A stretch of 64,000 bases of DNA from Isoetes taiwanensis. Its lineage: Eukaryota > Streptophyta > Lycopodiopsida > Isoetales > Isoetaceae. Positions 46,819 through 58,437 of this stretch are shown here, in pieces. The translations under genes were made by a program, and so were the position numbers. Numbering within the stretch: position 1 is the stretch's first letter; the number at the start of each line of letters is the position of its first letter. Location of the stretch: NCBI GenBank assembly GCA_021234155.1, contig JAJEKV010000027.1, positions 5,454,623 through 5,518,622 on the forward strand, written 5' to 3'. The notes under the pieces were generated by a model. The model was not told the origin of the DNA. It saw only the letters and a list, made by a program, of their open reading frames with translations, and made no database searches.

Positions 46819-47293
46819 ACAGACAGCCAAACTTTGAGCCAATAACTAATTTCATTGATTGTACGATTCAAAAATTAAGAAATGAACGGTGTGGGTTAAA
46901 ATTTGGCTGAGGTGTCATCCACATGGATAGGTTAGAAATCCAAGAAATATTGTAGAGGGGGTTAGGCAAGCCTGCTAAAAAATGTAACAAAGCAAATGAT
47001 TTATCCTCGACAAGACTTCGAACTGGAAAAACAAACAGATGAAGAAGAAGAAGAAGAAGAAGAGATTTTAACGTCACGCCACAAGGCAACGTCCAATTTT
47101 TTAATAATCGAATCAATAAAGATCGTTTTACCTGTTCTCATAAATACAGGACTACTTGCTATTCCTCCTTGGTCTTTCTGGATGAGAGGCCCATCGTCTT
47201 CTCACCAAGCCCAATCTGCATTCGCGCGCTGCTACTAATGAAGTCTTGGCTGATTTTCCCTCCTTTAGGTACTTAGATATTTCATTTCGCTAA
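46819..47293. other. Flank shared with copy A, plus a SINE-like tail
   Basis: Matches 6565-6993. A minus-strand (TTC)n tail preceded by tgccttgtggcgtgacgtta (47036-47096) is an insertion absent from copy A, supporting a mobile short element. Confidence 0.6.
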
Positions 47294-49691
47294 GGTTGTT
47301 TGGCTGTCCTGAGGTAGCCAAATTCCTTGTCGCACACGTAACGATATGCACGAATGACGACTGCCCCACTGTCACTACCATGGCCTTAGCAAGATTGAGT
47401 TTTCCATCCCCTTATGAACCATTAATTTACTATTCCAAACCTCCTCATCTTGTGTGGATATGCCTTAATTATTTGAATTTAAAAGCACTTTGTTCTCAAC
47501 CATTATATAGTCAATATACCAACTAGATGTTTTTTTTCCCTACCAACTGTACATTGATGAACTCCCCTTTTTTATTTTTATTTTTTATATTGGAGGAGTG
47601 TGAGTTGAACCCAAGAAGATAAAATTTTCCAAATGTGGATTTTAGATGTGCCCTTCATCTAATCGCGAGTTGCATTTTGTCCCCTTTTTTGCAGTCTTAG
47701 ATGGCATACTGTAAATTAAATAGAATTATTGTACACTACTTGTTTTTCGAAGGCATCAATTGAGAACTTGATTTTAAATTTTGTGTCAAATGTGAACTTG
47801 AAGATTTAAAAAGTTGTCAAAAGAAAATTCCTTATTTTGCGAATTTGAGACTCTTCATGGAAGGAAGCAAAGGTCCCCTAGTCTATGCTATACTATAGCA
47901 TGAATGCTAAGATCTGAGAAGTTTATTTTGTTTAGTGCTTGGGTGCTACATCTAATAACGAACATATTAGCCAAGAACGAGACGAGGCGGCATGGCGCTT
48001 GACCCTCACCCCCTCACAAGCATCCATTAAAGATGTATGTTGCGTAATCTATGGGCTTTTTACAGTTGTTGTTCTTGTTCGTAAAGTGGGAAAAGAATGA
48101 GAAGGTTTTGGGATGACAAAAGCGATGCTAAGAAGCTAGATGAACTTCACGGCTCATCTAGGTAAACAGCAAATATGAATAAAGTTGGATAAGATGGAGC
48201 TCATCAAAGGTGAGAAATATGAAAGGTGTCCCTGACAGTAATGAATAGAGCATTATCAAGTTCTGATAGTGAAGGAGATAAATTCTCTGTTCAATCAGAG
48301 GATCACAATTTGTGGATAGGGATCTTTCAAGTGGCTAAAGAAAATCATGATGTTCTTTCCTCTGCTCTCCAAACTACTTGTTCCTTTTCCATCCTTATCT
48401 ACCATAGCATACAAACAATATGGTCATGCATGAGTAGTCTTACCAGATCCATGCTTCATGTTGTACATGCACTTGATTGTCTTCAAAGCAGCACCCACAT
48501 GCCATTCAAGCTTGTAATCACCATTGCCAAAAACATTAAACTTCTCTTCAACTCCATGATTCTCTGATATTGAACCAGCACGAGCTAAGGAAGATAAGGA
48601 ATTAATCCCCGTCCTTGGAATTCCTTTGAAGAGAGCACATATATGCACTCTGCATGCTTTTCTAAGAATAGCTGACAAGATGGTATACATGACTGTTCTC
48701 TTTGCTTGGAATAAGCCCCCTCAACTAGCCAGATAAAGTTGCATAAAAGATGTGGATAAACTACTTTCTGATGTTGGTCTCCATGGAGGTGATTACAAAA
48801 TACTTCAAGATCCAAAGAGGGGAGGTAAGATTCCATGCGAGCCGTCAATGGGTGGTGTGAAAGCAAAAAAGCTTCTATCATGCACTAATTTACGTAAGAA
48901 CGGATCCTTACCATCTGGAGTGTGGGAGGGGTATAAAGACCTATTTGCAGTTGAAGATGACCGGACTTCGCATGGGAAGGCAAAGATTAAAAAGATAAAG
49001 ACATAGAAGAGTGTTAGCATTCTTATAAATTTACTAGCAGAGAAGAAAATGTTGGTTGATAAGTTGGATATATTCAAAGCAGTAGTTGTTGATTTCACAG
49101 AGCTAATTTCTGGAAGCATGGGGAGAATGTAATGTTACTCATTACATCCATATAGTTAAAGCCCATAGCCTGTGGTTTGCAAAGGACTATGGGAGTTTGA
49201 AAATATGGAATACCCAAGGGATGGAAAAATCAAAGCTAAGAATGCTTTCTTTTTTTTAGGTTCACCCAACAATGAGGTTCGAGTGGTAACTCATGGCAAC
49301 AAATGTATCAATGATTCTACAAAAGGATTATGTGTAAGTTAGAAAAACAGGACAAGGCGAAACATGCGACGACTTTGGCCAAGGTGCTTAGAAAAAAGGC
49401 TCAACAGGATAAAACGAAACAAGCATGGTGCAACTCAAGGGCAGCTGCAAATTTGAGACAGTGGAAATCAACGAGGATCAGAAAAGGGAAATGATAAATA
49501 TGTATCCGTAATGTAACTTTCGATGTCAATGAATAAATGTATACATAAACCACCGGCAGTAAAAAATTCCTCAATTTTTGGCCATTTTTTTAAAATGGAT
49601 AATTTTTGCCCTGGGGTTTTTAGTCGGCGCTTCCAACGCCGCCACAAGTTTATAACAACATTAAAGTACACTTGCTCAATCATATTAAATT
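47294..49691. other. Copy-B-only segment with coding-like scraps
   Basis: No intact gene. Possible exon remnants: 48226-48400 plus (DSEGDKFSVQSEDHNLWIGI), 48424-48570 minus (EEKFNVFGNGDYKLEWHVGA) and 48780-49006 plus (YKILQDPKRGGKIPCEP to a stop). They lie on both strands and could not be assigned. They may be captured fragments. Confidence 0.35.
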
Positions 49692-50081
49692 TCAGTGTAA
49701 TAGACATTTCACTGTTCCAAATCGAAGATCATGATCAATGATCAGAATACACAGCTGGCTACTGTGGTCTTTTGTAAGATCATCTGCTTCATCTTCGGGC
49801 ATCCACACAGAGCAGAGCATGTACAGAATATAATGCCGCAGTAATTGAGCAAATCCACACCAGCATCGTCCTCCATTTTGAGGGATTAAATCGGCAGAAC
49901 CTAATGCAAGAGAAACTGGACTCCTTTCATCTGTTAGCCCGCAACTAATCTTTATGACAATAACATTGTCTGCAATAGTAGCATTTTGGAGAAGATCCCA
50001 ACTCTGGCCAAAACTCTGGGCGTTATTCCATATCGGATCTGCAACAAAAGGGGAAACTGCCGGATTATTGAAACTCCACAA
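49692..50081 (-). CDS. Possible exon of an unknown gene
   Basis: A minus-strand frame of 129 codons with protein-like content: NNPAVSPFVADPIWNNAQSF, then a Cys/Trp-containing part and an acidic MPEDEADDLTKDH. Its 5' half overlaps the block duplicated at 7691-8130, where the same frame is broken. No start or partner exon could be fixed and the family is not recognised. Confidence 0.3.
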   Translation of the reverse strand: MWSFNNPAVSPFVADPIWNNAQSFGQSWDLLQNATIADNVIVIKISCGLTDERSPVSLALGSADLIPQNGGRCWCGFAQLLRHYILYMLCSVWMPEDEADDLTKDHSSQLCILIIDHDLRFGTVKCLLH

Positions 50082-50365
50082 AAAAAGGGGAAACTGTCGG
50101 ATTACTGAATCCTAAATTATTGGTAGTCAAACCACAACAAGATCTAGATTTATACCTTAAAAGCGAGTTGATTCATAGGTGGAAGTTCCATTCAATGTCT
50201 TGTGACAGGATTATAAAATAAATTATCTCCCTCTAAAACAAAGCACAGATTCAGAAGCCGCAGCGACGTGTATGGCTTCACAAGCAGGAAAGGCAGAAAC
50301 GCAAAGGAAAGATTGACCCATCTATTGCGAACCTGTCAAAAACCTTTGCAGAGTCTGCTGTCATC

Positions 50366-52306
50366 GTGAATACATCCTGAAACTCCTTAATGAGCCTTGC
50401 TATCGGCCTTGGCAACTGATTTCACTTAGCTCACTTGCCTTGTCTTTACTTGGTTCAATTGCCTCTAGCCTTAAGATATAATCCATCTTGTTTCTTACTA
50501 TGCTTTTTCTCAGCTGCTTCATAGAAATACACTGGGAGAAGCTACCTTCTTATCTTTTACTATGAATTTGTTGCCGTCTGGTGCCGTCATGGAAATTTCG
50601 TTGCGCTCGCAATCTATCATCACTTTAGCTGGCCTTAGGAACTCCATTCCTACTATGAGATCATACCTTCCAATATCTATCACTTCTGCCCCCCATCGGC
50701 CACTTGCTTCCGCTAAGGTCTATGTCGAAAGTGATCCTCCTTCCCTTAATGTGGCGAATGGCGCCGCTTGCCATGCTAACTGGCCTTGGCTTGGACTTCA
50801 AAATCTTATTCTTCATAAGGGTTGCAAGCCTTGGAGAGGCAAAATTATGGGAACTACCTGTGTCTATCAGGACTATGTAAGGCTTGCTATCTATGATTCC
50901 TTCTGCTGAGATTACCGTGGACTGGTTCTTAATATCCCCTGACTCAATAGCTGCACAGATTTTGCACTCACCTTCTATGAAGTCCTGGGCTTCCTGTTGG
51001 TCGCCGTCTTCTTCATCCCCTTCGGTTGGAGATTCCCAATCTGCAAGTTCAGCTAGAGCCGCCTGCATGACGAAGGGACAATTGTGTGTTCTGTGCCCTG
51101 GCTGGAAGCAACGGAAACATAATTTCTTTTCTATGCATTCCTGCCTTTTCTCCTTTGGAATATTGTCTAGGAGAAATTTGATTGACTTGCCTCCCGATCC
51201 TTCCTGTGGCCTATGGTCTCCAAAGGATTTCCCTTGAGCTTTTCCTTGGTACTGGCCTCCTGCTGGCGTAGAGGCTGCTTACCTAGGTTGATACTGCCCT
51301 GTTGTCTTCCCTTTGAATGGTATCTGTTTCTGCCCTGGAGTTACTGGTGCCTCCTCCAAACTCAAAGCCTTATCCTCAGCCTCTTCGACTGTCCTTGGGT
51401 TGATTGCCCGAACCAACCTCTTAAAGTTGCTGTTCAGCCCTTCAATGTATCCATCCACTGCTTGCCTTTCTGTGATTCTAGGTACATTGAGTCTCAGCCT
51501 CATGAATTCTTCTGTGTACTTGGCTACTGATAAGTTGCCCTGATCCAGCCTGTAAAACTGATGTATCTGCCTGTTTGTGTGTGATCTCGGCACATAGTGC
51601 TTGCGAAACGCCTTGCTGAAGGTCCTGAACTTGCAATTGTTTCTTCTTAGCTTGTTGGACTTTGCGTATCCTTTCCACCATACTTTGGCTGGTCCTATCA
51701 AATTTGTCGTTGCCACTTTGCCTATGTCCTTGTCTTTCATTCCATAAGAGTTCCCGAATTCCTCCATCTCATCAAGCCATGCTTCTGCTTCCATGCCTGA
51801 CCTATCCTTACCCGAGAACTGACCCAGTTTCCTTGTCTTCCAGACATTGCTCATTGCACTATCTACCTTCTTTTGGTAGTCGTCTGTCCTTCTATTCTTG
51901 TTCCTGGCTTGTAATGCGTCTGACTCACTGTCGGAACTACTGTCTGATTCGCTATCTGGGGTCTCAGATCTGCTGGAACTAGAAGGTGACGGACTCCTTC
52001 TGTCTCTTCTTTTCCTCTTCCTTTCCCTGTCGGGCGCCTGATTTTCTTGTCTTTCGGGCTGAGGTGCTTCGTCAATACCTCCCACAGGTGGTGGAGGTGG
52101 TGGCGGCGGTCCGTACTCTTGCGCGTGCATAAGTGGTGTTGTCCACTATAGTAGTTGCTATATCTGATTCCTCATCTGGACCAACCTTGCATTCACTGTT
52201 TCAGATGCCATGTCTTGTTTGTCGTCATGTTCCCGACCGAATAGGTTCCTAGGTTGCCATTGGTGCTGCCGGCCTTGGCCTTGAGACCCTGAACCGGTGT
52301 TTTTGG
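50366..52306 (-). mobile_element. Ty3-type gag-protease segment, truncated before RT
   Basis: The minus strand carries gag, a CCHC knuckle and protease, then ends at 50366 within the linker before RT (IARLIKEFQDVF). At the other end the gag frame stays open to a CTTGCAG 3' splice site at 52307 with a TGACTAAT branch-point-like sequence 11 nt upstream. No LTR adjoins either end. It may be the middle of the retrotransposon whose LTR is at 60257-61907, with a Helitron insertion between. Confidence 0.8.
50661..52211 (-). pseudogene. Ty3-type gag-protease polyprotein, degraded
   Basis: From an ATG at 52211 the frame has two TAG stops within 22 codons, then is open from 52130 to 51279. It has a Pro-rich start, a Ser/Asp/Arg-rich stretch, and the retrotransposon gag domain (FSGKDRSGMEAEAWLDEMEE, then AKVWWKGYAK and the YTEEFMRL core). 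After a frame change there is a CCHC knuckle (CFRCFQPGHRTHNC, about 51070-51120) and then an aspartic protease with DTGSSHNF (about 50860-50890). The GMEFL..AKVMIDC flap-region sequence lies past 50661 in another frame. Gag forms the particle and the protease processes it. RT, RNase H and integrase are absent. Confidence 0.85.
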
Positions 52307-52502
52307 CTGCAAGTATTAGTCATCAGTGTTGTTACTTAGGTTATATTATTCAACCTTATTTACAAGTCAATTATTGTTAGGTATAAAAGAAATGATATCA
52401 ATTTTCAACTTGTAAGTTAACAATTGAGTTAAGACAATGAGTTATACTTTATAGAGAATTGTAGTAATACATAGGAATCTCAATATGTAACTTTAATAAC
52501 AA

Positions 52503-52530
52503 CTAGTTATGGTGCCCGGCGTTGCCGGGC
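52503..52530 (-). mobile_element. Helitron 3' terminus, second copy
   Basis: On the minus strand hairpin GCCCGGC aac GCCGGGC (52514-52530) then accataaCTAG and T; A precedes CTAG on the plus strand. The layout and stem are nearly the same as at 27818-27845, so the two ends belong to one family. The 5' end would lie to the right and was not located with confidence. Confidence 0.65.
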
Positions 52531-55500
52531 TTTAATAACAATTTGAAGAGGTGGTTGTTTCATTATTGGGCTAAACAAAAAGAAAAGGTTGCACAAAGGA
52601 AGAGTAATATAAAGCAATTGTTTAACATTCATTGATGAGGATAAAAAGCCATTGTATACAAAATTATGAATTTAACCTGAGATGTATGTTAGATCATGGG
52701 GCATAAATACGGTTCCATTGTAGGAATAGAACTTAGTTGCTTGCATTTATATATGACTTCCCTCTTATTGCATAATGTTATTTCTTCTTCTAGATGTCCA
52801 ATATGAATTTCTATGAGTTTCACTTTTGTATAAATATAGGGGTAGATAATAAAGTGAGATTCTCTAGCTTTACAAATGAGAGGATGTGTGTTAACTTTCG
52901 GGTAGTGTCATTGTTTTGTATTGCCCTATTTTGGCATTGGACGTGATACTAAAAGAGGGGTATCAATGTATATTTTGTGTTGACCTGCCCTAGAATTGGA
53001 CATTTGGAATATTGAAATTGTACTTATGCCAAATGTTTGTGATCTAACGGAACTGATCTCATCAAATGAAAAGCCAAAACCAAAGTTCTTGCAAGTTGCA
53101 AAGGAAGTAGAGCTATAGGTCCAGGCTTCTTAGTTATTTGATGAATAAATGGAGAAAATATAATGTATGATTACTGGGGCCTTTCCCTTTGTCAGGACTC
53201 CTTCCCTCCATTGAAGAATGGAGTCTAAATTACCTTACATCCATGCATAATAATCAGAGGATATAAGAACAAATGGAATTTCTAGTCAAGGTGTAGCAAC
53301 AATTGACTCAAAGTTTACGATGCTAAAACTTAGAATGTGGGTTAAAGCTTTGATTACTCTTTAACGTAATAGGACCACTATGTATGTACGGTTGCAATGG
53401 CTTACGTGCAATCGAAGATTCACTACGTGTGCATGCTTTCTTCTTATGATAATAAAGACCTTTGTCTCCAATGTCCTACGTGCAATTTAAGCTTATCGAT
53501 ACATTCATTCATTCCCTATGTCATTCTATGATCGTCAAAAGTTTCAATAATTTCGTCTAAGATTTTTATTAATTTCAAATATTATGTTCTTATGCCTGGG
53601 GATGAAAATTTCAAAATGTATTGCATGGACATCCAAGACATTTACCTCAAAAGATGATATGCATCTTAGAATACATATTGATCATATTTGTCCAGAGAAA
53701 TGGATGTTCTATCATGCGTATATGAGGATCCCATTGTAGTTTTTTCGCCAGCTATTAGTTCTATGGAAAACATTGTATCTTATCTTTAATATGTAGTAGT
53801 ATGCCATTGCCTACTACTCAAATAATATTCCTAAAGCATCTTTTAAGGCCTTGAACATACTCTAAAGCATCCCTCTGCATATATGACCTGCTTATCATTA
53901 TTCTTTAATTCGTAATAAGGCTTAAAATACAGAAAACATAAAGAAATAGAATAGAATGCACACCATAGAACCACAATAGCACAACACACAAATCATCTTC
54001 ACATACAATCATCTTCACATACAGAATAATCTAGCCAAGAATAGTGCCTACCTAGAGATTCCAAGGAACAAACATAATTATCTCAATGTCTTTAGAAACA
54101 TGGAGCTGTATTTATTGCCTGTAAAAAGGAAGTTGAAACTGCATTTGTTACCTCCGTCGTAATATCTACATAGGCAATTGATGACATGGTATGTATCCAT
54201 GGTGCAATCATGGATTGATTGTTTTCATCCTTTGAAGTGCAAGCTGCATTTGTTGCTGGCGAAAGGAAGTAACTTAGAACCACAATAGCACAATACACAA
54301 ATCGTCTTCACATACAAAACCATCTAGCCAAGAATCGTGCCTACCTAAACAATTCAACAAACAAAATATAATCTGAGCACATAACTAATTCATGAATCCA
54401 AAACCTATACGTGGCTCTTGTCAACAAAAGATTGAAGGAAACCCTACAAAAAATGATACACTGGTGGAAGCTCACCTGGAAGCTGATGTAATCCTTGCCA
54501 TAGTCTTCTGATGGCTCAAAATGTTGTAATATGTGGAGAGAAATTATAATCGATCATGGCTTCTTCCGCCATTTGCATCATTATTATGTAAATACCTCAA
54601 AACAGGGACAGAAGCAACTGTAGGGCATCGTGGAGAGCCCCAATTTTCAAATCGGCTCCCTATTTGCTATAAAATCATCATCATCTCTGCAATTATCAGG
54701 ATTGTTTGCGATTAGTTGTGGCAGCAGCTTGGCTGTAGATGGAGCCAGAATGTGCAGGTGAATGGAGATGCCTATCATTTAGAGAAATCAGTTGCATATG
54801 ATGTTTGTATAGACCTCCTTAGATTCAATTTTATGTAGACAGAGTATGGTAGAGAAGACAATCAAAATTCTACAGAAGTGGTAAATCATCTTATGAAAGC
54901 TCATTCCTACAACAAAAAATACAATCTCAACAACCATCTACAATCAACAATCTCATCAAACTAAAATAGCGTACTTGAAAACTCAGAAGTAGCAGATTTT
55001 GCAAGTATAACTGTATCTTAAAATGTCCTATATTGATGTGCAACATACCATCCCCATTACAGCATCCAGAAACTAAGCTTGACTTCCTTTTGCAACTATC
55101 CTCATCGTAAGGCATGCTACCTGGGAAGACAAAAGAAACCAAAATAGTACCAGTAAAAATTAAGTTGAACTCCATATCTATTGTTTCAACCCTCTGATAG
55201 GGTAGCCAGCTTAAAAAACAGTCCAGCAAAGAGCTGAGAAGGGCATAACACATAACTCGCATGCATGCAAACTACACAAATATAAAAGCAAAATGCATCA
55301 ACCGTGCCAAACTGTAGCAGATGTACTGCCAGATCCGAAAATTTAGGGTCACGTTCAGCAGCCCGGATAGAGGGGTTCAGGCCCTCGATTCCCCTGATTC
55401 AGGCCTGAATAGGCCCTCAAACCAGCAAAACGGCCCTTTGGGCCTGGATTCCGATCCCCTGGTACCAATTTCGGGTAGATGTGATGCAGTCTTTGCTGGG

Positions 55501-56100
55501 GTAGAGCCGCCTCCAACCTGTGATTATGGCAGTAAAACCTTCTCTGTATATGCTCACTGCCAAGCCAAGCAGGAAAGCAAGCAGTCCTAGCATGCACCTG
55601 GGATACAAAAAATATTGCTATATGACGGAGCACCGTAAAACTGCTGGAAAAACCAATTCTAATAGGAAATTGTGAATGGATTAAAAGCATACTACATACT
55701 TACAGAAAAACCTTGAACTTGGGCGTGACATGCATTCATAGCTGCAATCAGATAAGAAGAGGAATCCCATCGAAAATCGGGTAGAAGAAGATACGCCTGC
55801 CGGAATAGGAGAACGTAGCATCCATATGTCGACGAACTTTTACAATGAAACCCGCTTTTGACCCGCATGGTAACAAAGCATATAGCTAAAGCTTCAACTC
55901 AAAAATACGAATTTCCAACGAATTTTCAAATCATAGGAAAATGCACAAACCAATTTTTGGAATACTGGAAGTTTTTTCCGGCAGTTAAAAGCTTCAAAAC
56001 CTTAGGATATCAACCTGAAAGAAAAATCTGAAAAGTTTTTCACTTGTCGGAAAAACCAAATTTAAACAATAGGATACATAGATAGAAAAGCTATTTATCG
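52531..56100. other. AT-rich, gene-poor DNA, possibly Helitron body
   Basis: No gene recognised. Two copies of a roughly 100-bp stretch (accacaatagcacaayacac, then catctagccaagaatmgtgc) lie at 53970-54080 and 54275-54372, a duplication with about 305-bp period. A short plus-strand GC-richer piece at 55320-55590 has no recognisable product. Confidence 0.45.
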
Positions 56101-56601
56101 GCGAGGGCCTTTTCTTGAGCTAAAAGTTCTTCACGTCCTTGAGTCGGAGACCCTTGCCCATGTTGCGTAGAATATTTCTGGAGGATCCACCTTCGAGAGC
56201 TCGAGCCATTTGAGGTGGAGAGAGTGGAGGTGTTGTTGCTGCAACGACCGTCAATGGGGCATCGCTCAAGTGACCCCTTGCGAAGTCGAGGGCCACGGAT
56301 CTCTTGAAAAGGATGATGTGGTCCGTGTTGCTGCTCAGCTTGGCATGCTGTCCGAACCCCGAAAGCGCTATAAGGAGTGCCACGGATTCTTCTCCTTGTG
56401 GAAGACTATCATCTGCCCCTGACTAAGGACTGGAAGATAGTATCTAAGCGCCTTTGTCCTTCCTATGGTCTGAGTACCTGTACCCTTTTTTTGAGCCGCT
56501 CCACGGTAGACGTCCAATGCCAGGAGGTCTTCATGATCCCTCTACATGGTGATTGCACTCTCCAAGTTGATGCTGCTAGATGCTTCCCGCATGCTTCTTG
56601 A
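56101..56601. other. Unassigned retrotransposon-like internal DNA
   Basis: Short overlapping frames on both strands, GC content like the ORFs to the right. On the minus strand an ARALEGGSSRNILRNMGKG frame ends at 56120. Nothing recognised. Confidence 0.35.
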
Positions 56602-57539
56602 TCAAACCGTTCGGCTAGAGCTCGGGCCCCTCCCTGGTTTGTACAATCTGCTTTGGATTTCTTGGAACTCCTCCTCTGGGATGATTGGCTCCTGTTGACG
56701 ATATATCTCCCTTATTTGCTCATAGGCGGCGATGTCAGACATTGTCTCGCCGGCATAGGAGTGTCGCTCTGCTACTTCTCTTGGAATTTCTTGATAGGAG
56801 TAATCGATGAAGTCGCTCTGCTGCTCCTTTGCAATCAGGCCTAGAAGCTCATCAATTCTAAGCCCCTCTTCTTGGCAGTATGGGAGGTTGAGGATATCGT
56901 TTGCTAAAATATATTTTTCTCCATCAATTACTATCGGGGATAGAGCCGTGATGCCCATTGGAGGTTCAGTGGCGCGCCTTGCCTGGCTATGCGCCTTTCC
57001 ATTCTTGTTGCCTCCCTGTTCTCCCAATCCGGGTTTTCTTTCCCTAGCTGCTCATAATCCTGCTCGATTTGCAGTGCTGTTGCCCCTGATGTTATGCCAT
57101 GGTACACGTACTCTCCTGACTCAATCTCATGGATCTGGCCTTGCTCCCTTCTTGTGTTGAGTGGCGCCAGGTCCAAGAGTTGGATCGAGGGTTCCCCGAC
57201 CTTGTTGATGGCCCTGTACTTATACGTGCCTGTTGGCCTTGCAACTCATGTAATCTGGCATGCTCTTCGTCCTGTTCCACAGCTGCCCTTTGACTCTGGA
57301 TCCCCAATGACTTGGCTCCCCCGACTCTAAGGATACCCACTTCCCTCCCCTAGGTAGAAGGCTAACTTCTCATGGTAGTATCTGTTGGTCATACTGGCAA
57401 AATATATGTAGAAAGGGGTCCTAGTCAAGGTTGCATGGAGGTCGAAGAGATGATCAAACACATGGAAGGTCTCTTCGGCAGGGAGATTACGGATGTGGTT
57501 GGCACTGTTGTACCATTGAACAAAGTTTGTGGGCGCCAT
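56602..57539 (-). pseudogene. Second ORF of the H3-bearing retroelement, unknown function, degraded
   Basis: Starts with ATG at 57539 (MAPTNFVQWYNSANHIRN...), 70 codons to a TAG. Coding-like sequence then continues through changing frames: 57092-57327 (RVGGAKSLGIQSQ), 56931-57176 (VGEPSIQLLDLAPLNTRREQ, then EYVYHGITSGAT) and 56602-57027 (VIDGEKYILANDILNLPYCQ, then acidic helices to SSSRTV). The total would be roughly 300 residues, mostly helical and acidic toward the end. No domain is recognised. It could be a gag-like, accessory or captured protein. A TATAAAAGG at 57651-57659 (minus) lies 112 bp upstream of the ATG, so it seems to have its own promoter. Confidence 0.5.
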
Positions 57540-57650
57540 TGAGCAGAGATGGGTATAGAAGATGGCTTGGAAAAACTGGCAAAAGCTTGGAAAATCGCCT
57601 AAGGCACTAAGAGCACTTTTGGTGAAGGAAAAAAAATGGCAAATGAGGCC

Positions 57651-57659
57651 CCTTTTATA
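57651..57659 (-). promoter_or_regulatory. TATA box for the second ORF
   Basis: On the minus strand the context CTATAAAAGGGGCC is a strong TATA match, 112 bp before the ATG at 57539, giving a plausible leader of about 80 nt. The E2F-motif tandem units lie just upstream. Confidence 0.55.
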
Positions 57660-57836
57660 GACTATGGTCTGCCTCGGGTTCCATGCACAAGGGTTCTTGA
57701 TCGAACGGATCTCTGTTCTATGGCTATGGATGTCCAAATGAGCTACCATGAAGTGCAAATCTAAGCAAGACAAGGCAAGAAACTCTACATGGCAGTTTGT
57801 TGGGTCAATTTTGGACAATTTATGGTCAAACTATGT

Positions 57837-58315
57837 CGACTCAGGTCACTTCGCACGAAAGGGCTCTGCGTCGCGAACGCAGACGCGTTTGGCGCGGAGT
57901 GACCGGAGTGGGTTGATTTCTGGGTGAAAAGAACATTTCTAAAGGTTATAAGATACTAAAATGCTTATTTTGATCGATTCTAGGCTAGCTAGCAACTTAT
58001 TTCATGCTAATTGGACATCGAAAAAGTGTGATTTTGGCCGACTTGGGTCACTTCGCGCGAAAGGGTCTTGCGTCGCGAACGCAGACGCGTTTGGCGCGGA
58101 GTGGCCGAAGTGGCTTGATTTCAGCTACTTTTGGGTGTTTTTAGCAGAAATTAATTGCTACACTGCATTTCTAGATGAATTCTAAGCATTCTAACATCTT
58201 TTAGTGCTAAATTTGGGTCAATTTACCTTCAAATCAAGTGACTCGGGTCATTTTGCGCGAAAGGGCTCTGCGTCCCGAACGCAGACGCGTTTGGCGCGGA
58301 GTGACTAGAGTGGGT
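57837..58315. repeat. Three tandem units (about 200-bp period) with E2F-like sites
   Basis: Conserved cores of about 80 bp at 57837-57918, 58038-58120 and 58238-58315 are separated by diverged AT-rich spacers. Each core has a TTCGCGCGAA-type dyad (TTCGCACGAA in the first, TTTGCGCGAA in the third), then gcgtcgcgaacgcagacgcg and TTTGGCGCGGAGTG. TTTGGCGCG and TTTCGCGC are the E2F/DP binding consensus used by S-phase genes. The array sits between the H3-like ORF and the TATA box of the next ORF. Confidence 0.8.
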
Positions 58316-58437
58316 CAAATTTGACCTAATTTTTTATTTTTGAAGGAAATTTTCATAGGGATTAAGCAATTTAGGGGTTTCTAACTATGATACAAAAGAT
58401 TAATTCAAATTTCAATCCACATAAGTACATATTTATG

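Larger units (their letters stand above)
24085..50365. repeat. Copy B of the segmental duplication, expanded by transposons
   Basis: Same blocks in the same order as copy A. It is interrupted by CACTA-1 in the LTR, CACTA-2 in the LINE, and a 2.6 kb segment (47294-49934) with no counterpart in copy A. Subtracting the two CACTA elements (9.86 and 7.85 kb) and the 2.6 kb segment leaves about 5.9 kb, close to copy A once its private insertions are removed. It ends where the minus-strand gag-protease segment begins (50366). Confidence 0.9.

Noticed and set aside
47036-47066. (GAA)n as coding poly-Glu
   Set aside because: It is the simple tail of a short retroposon, absent from copy A.
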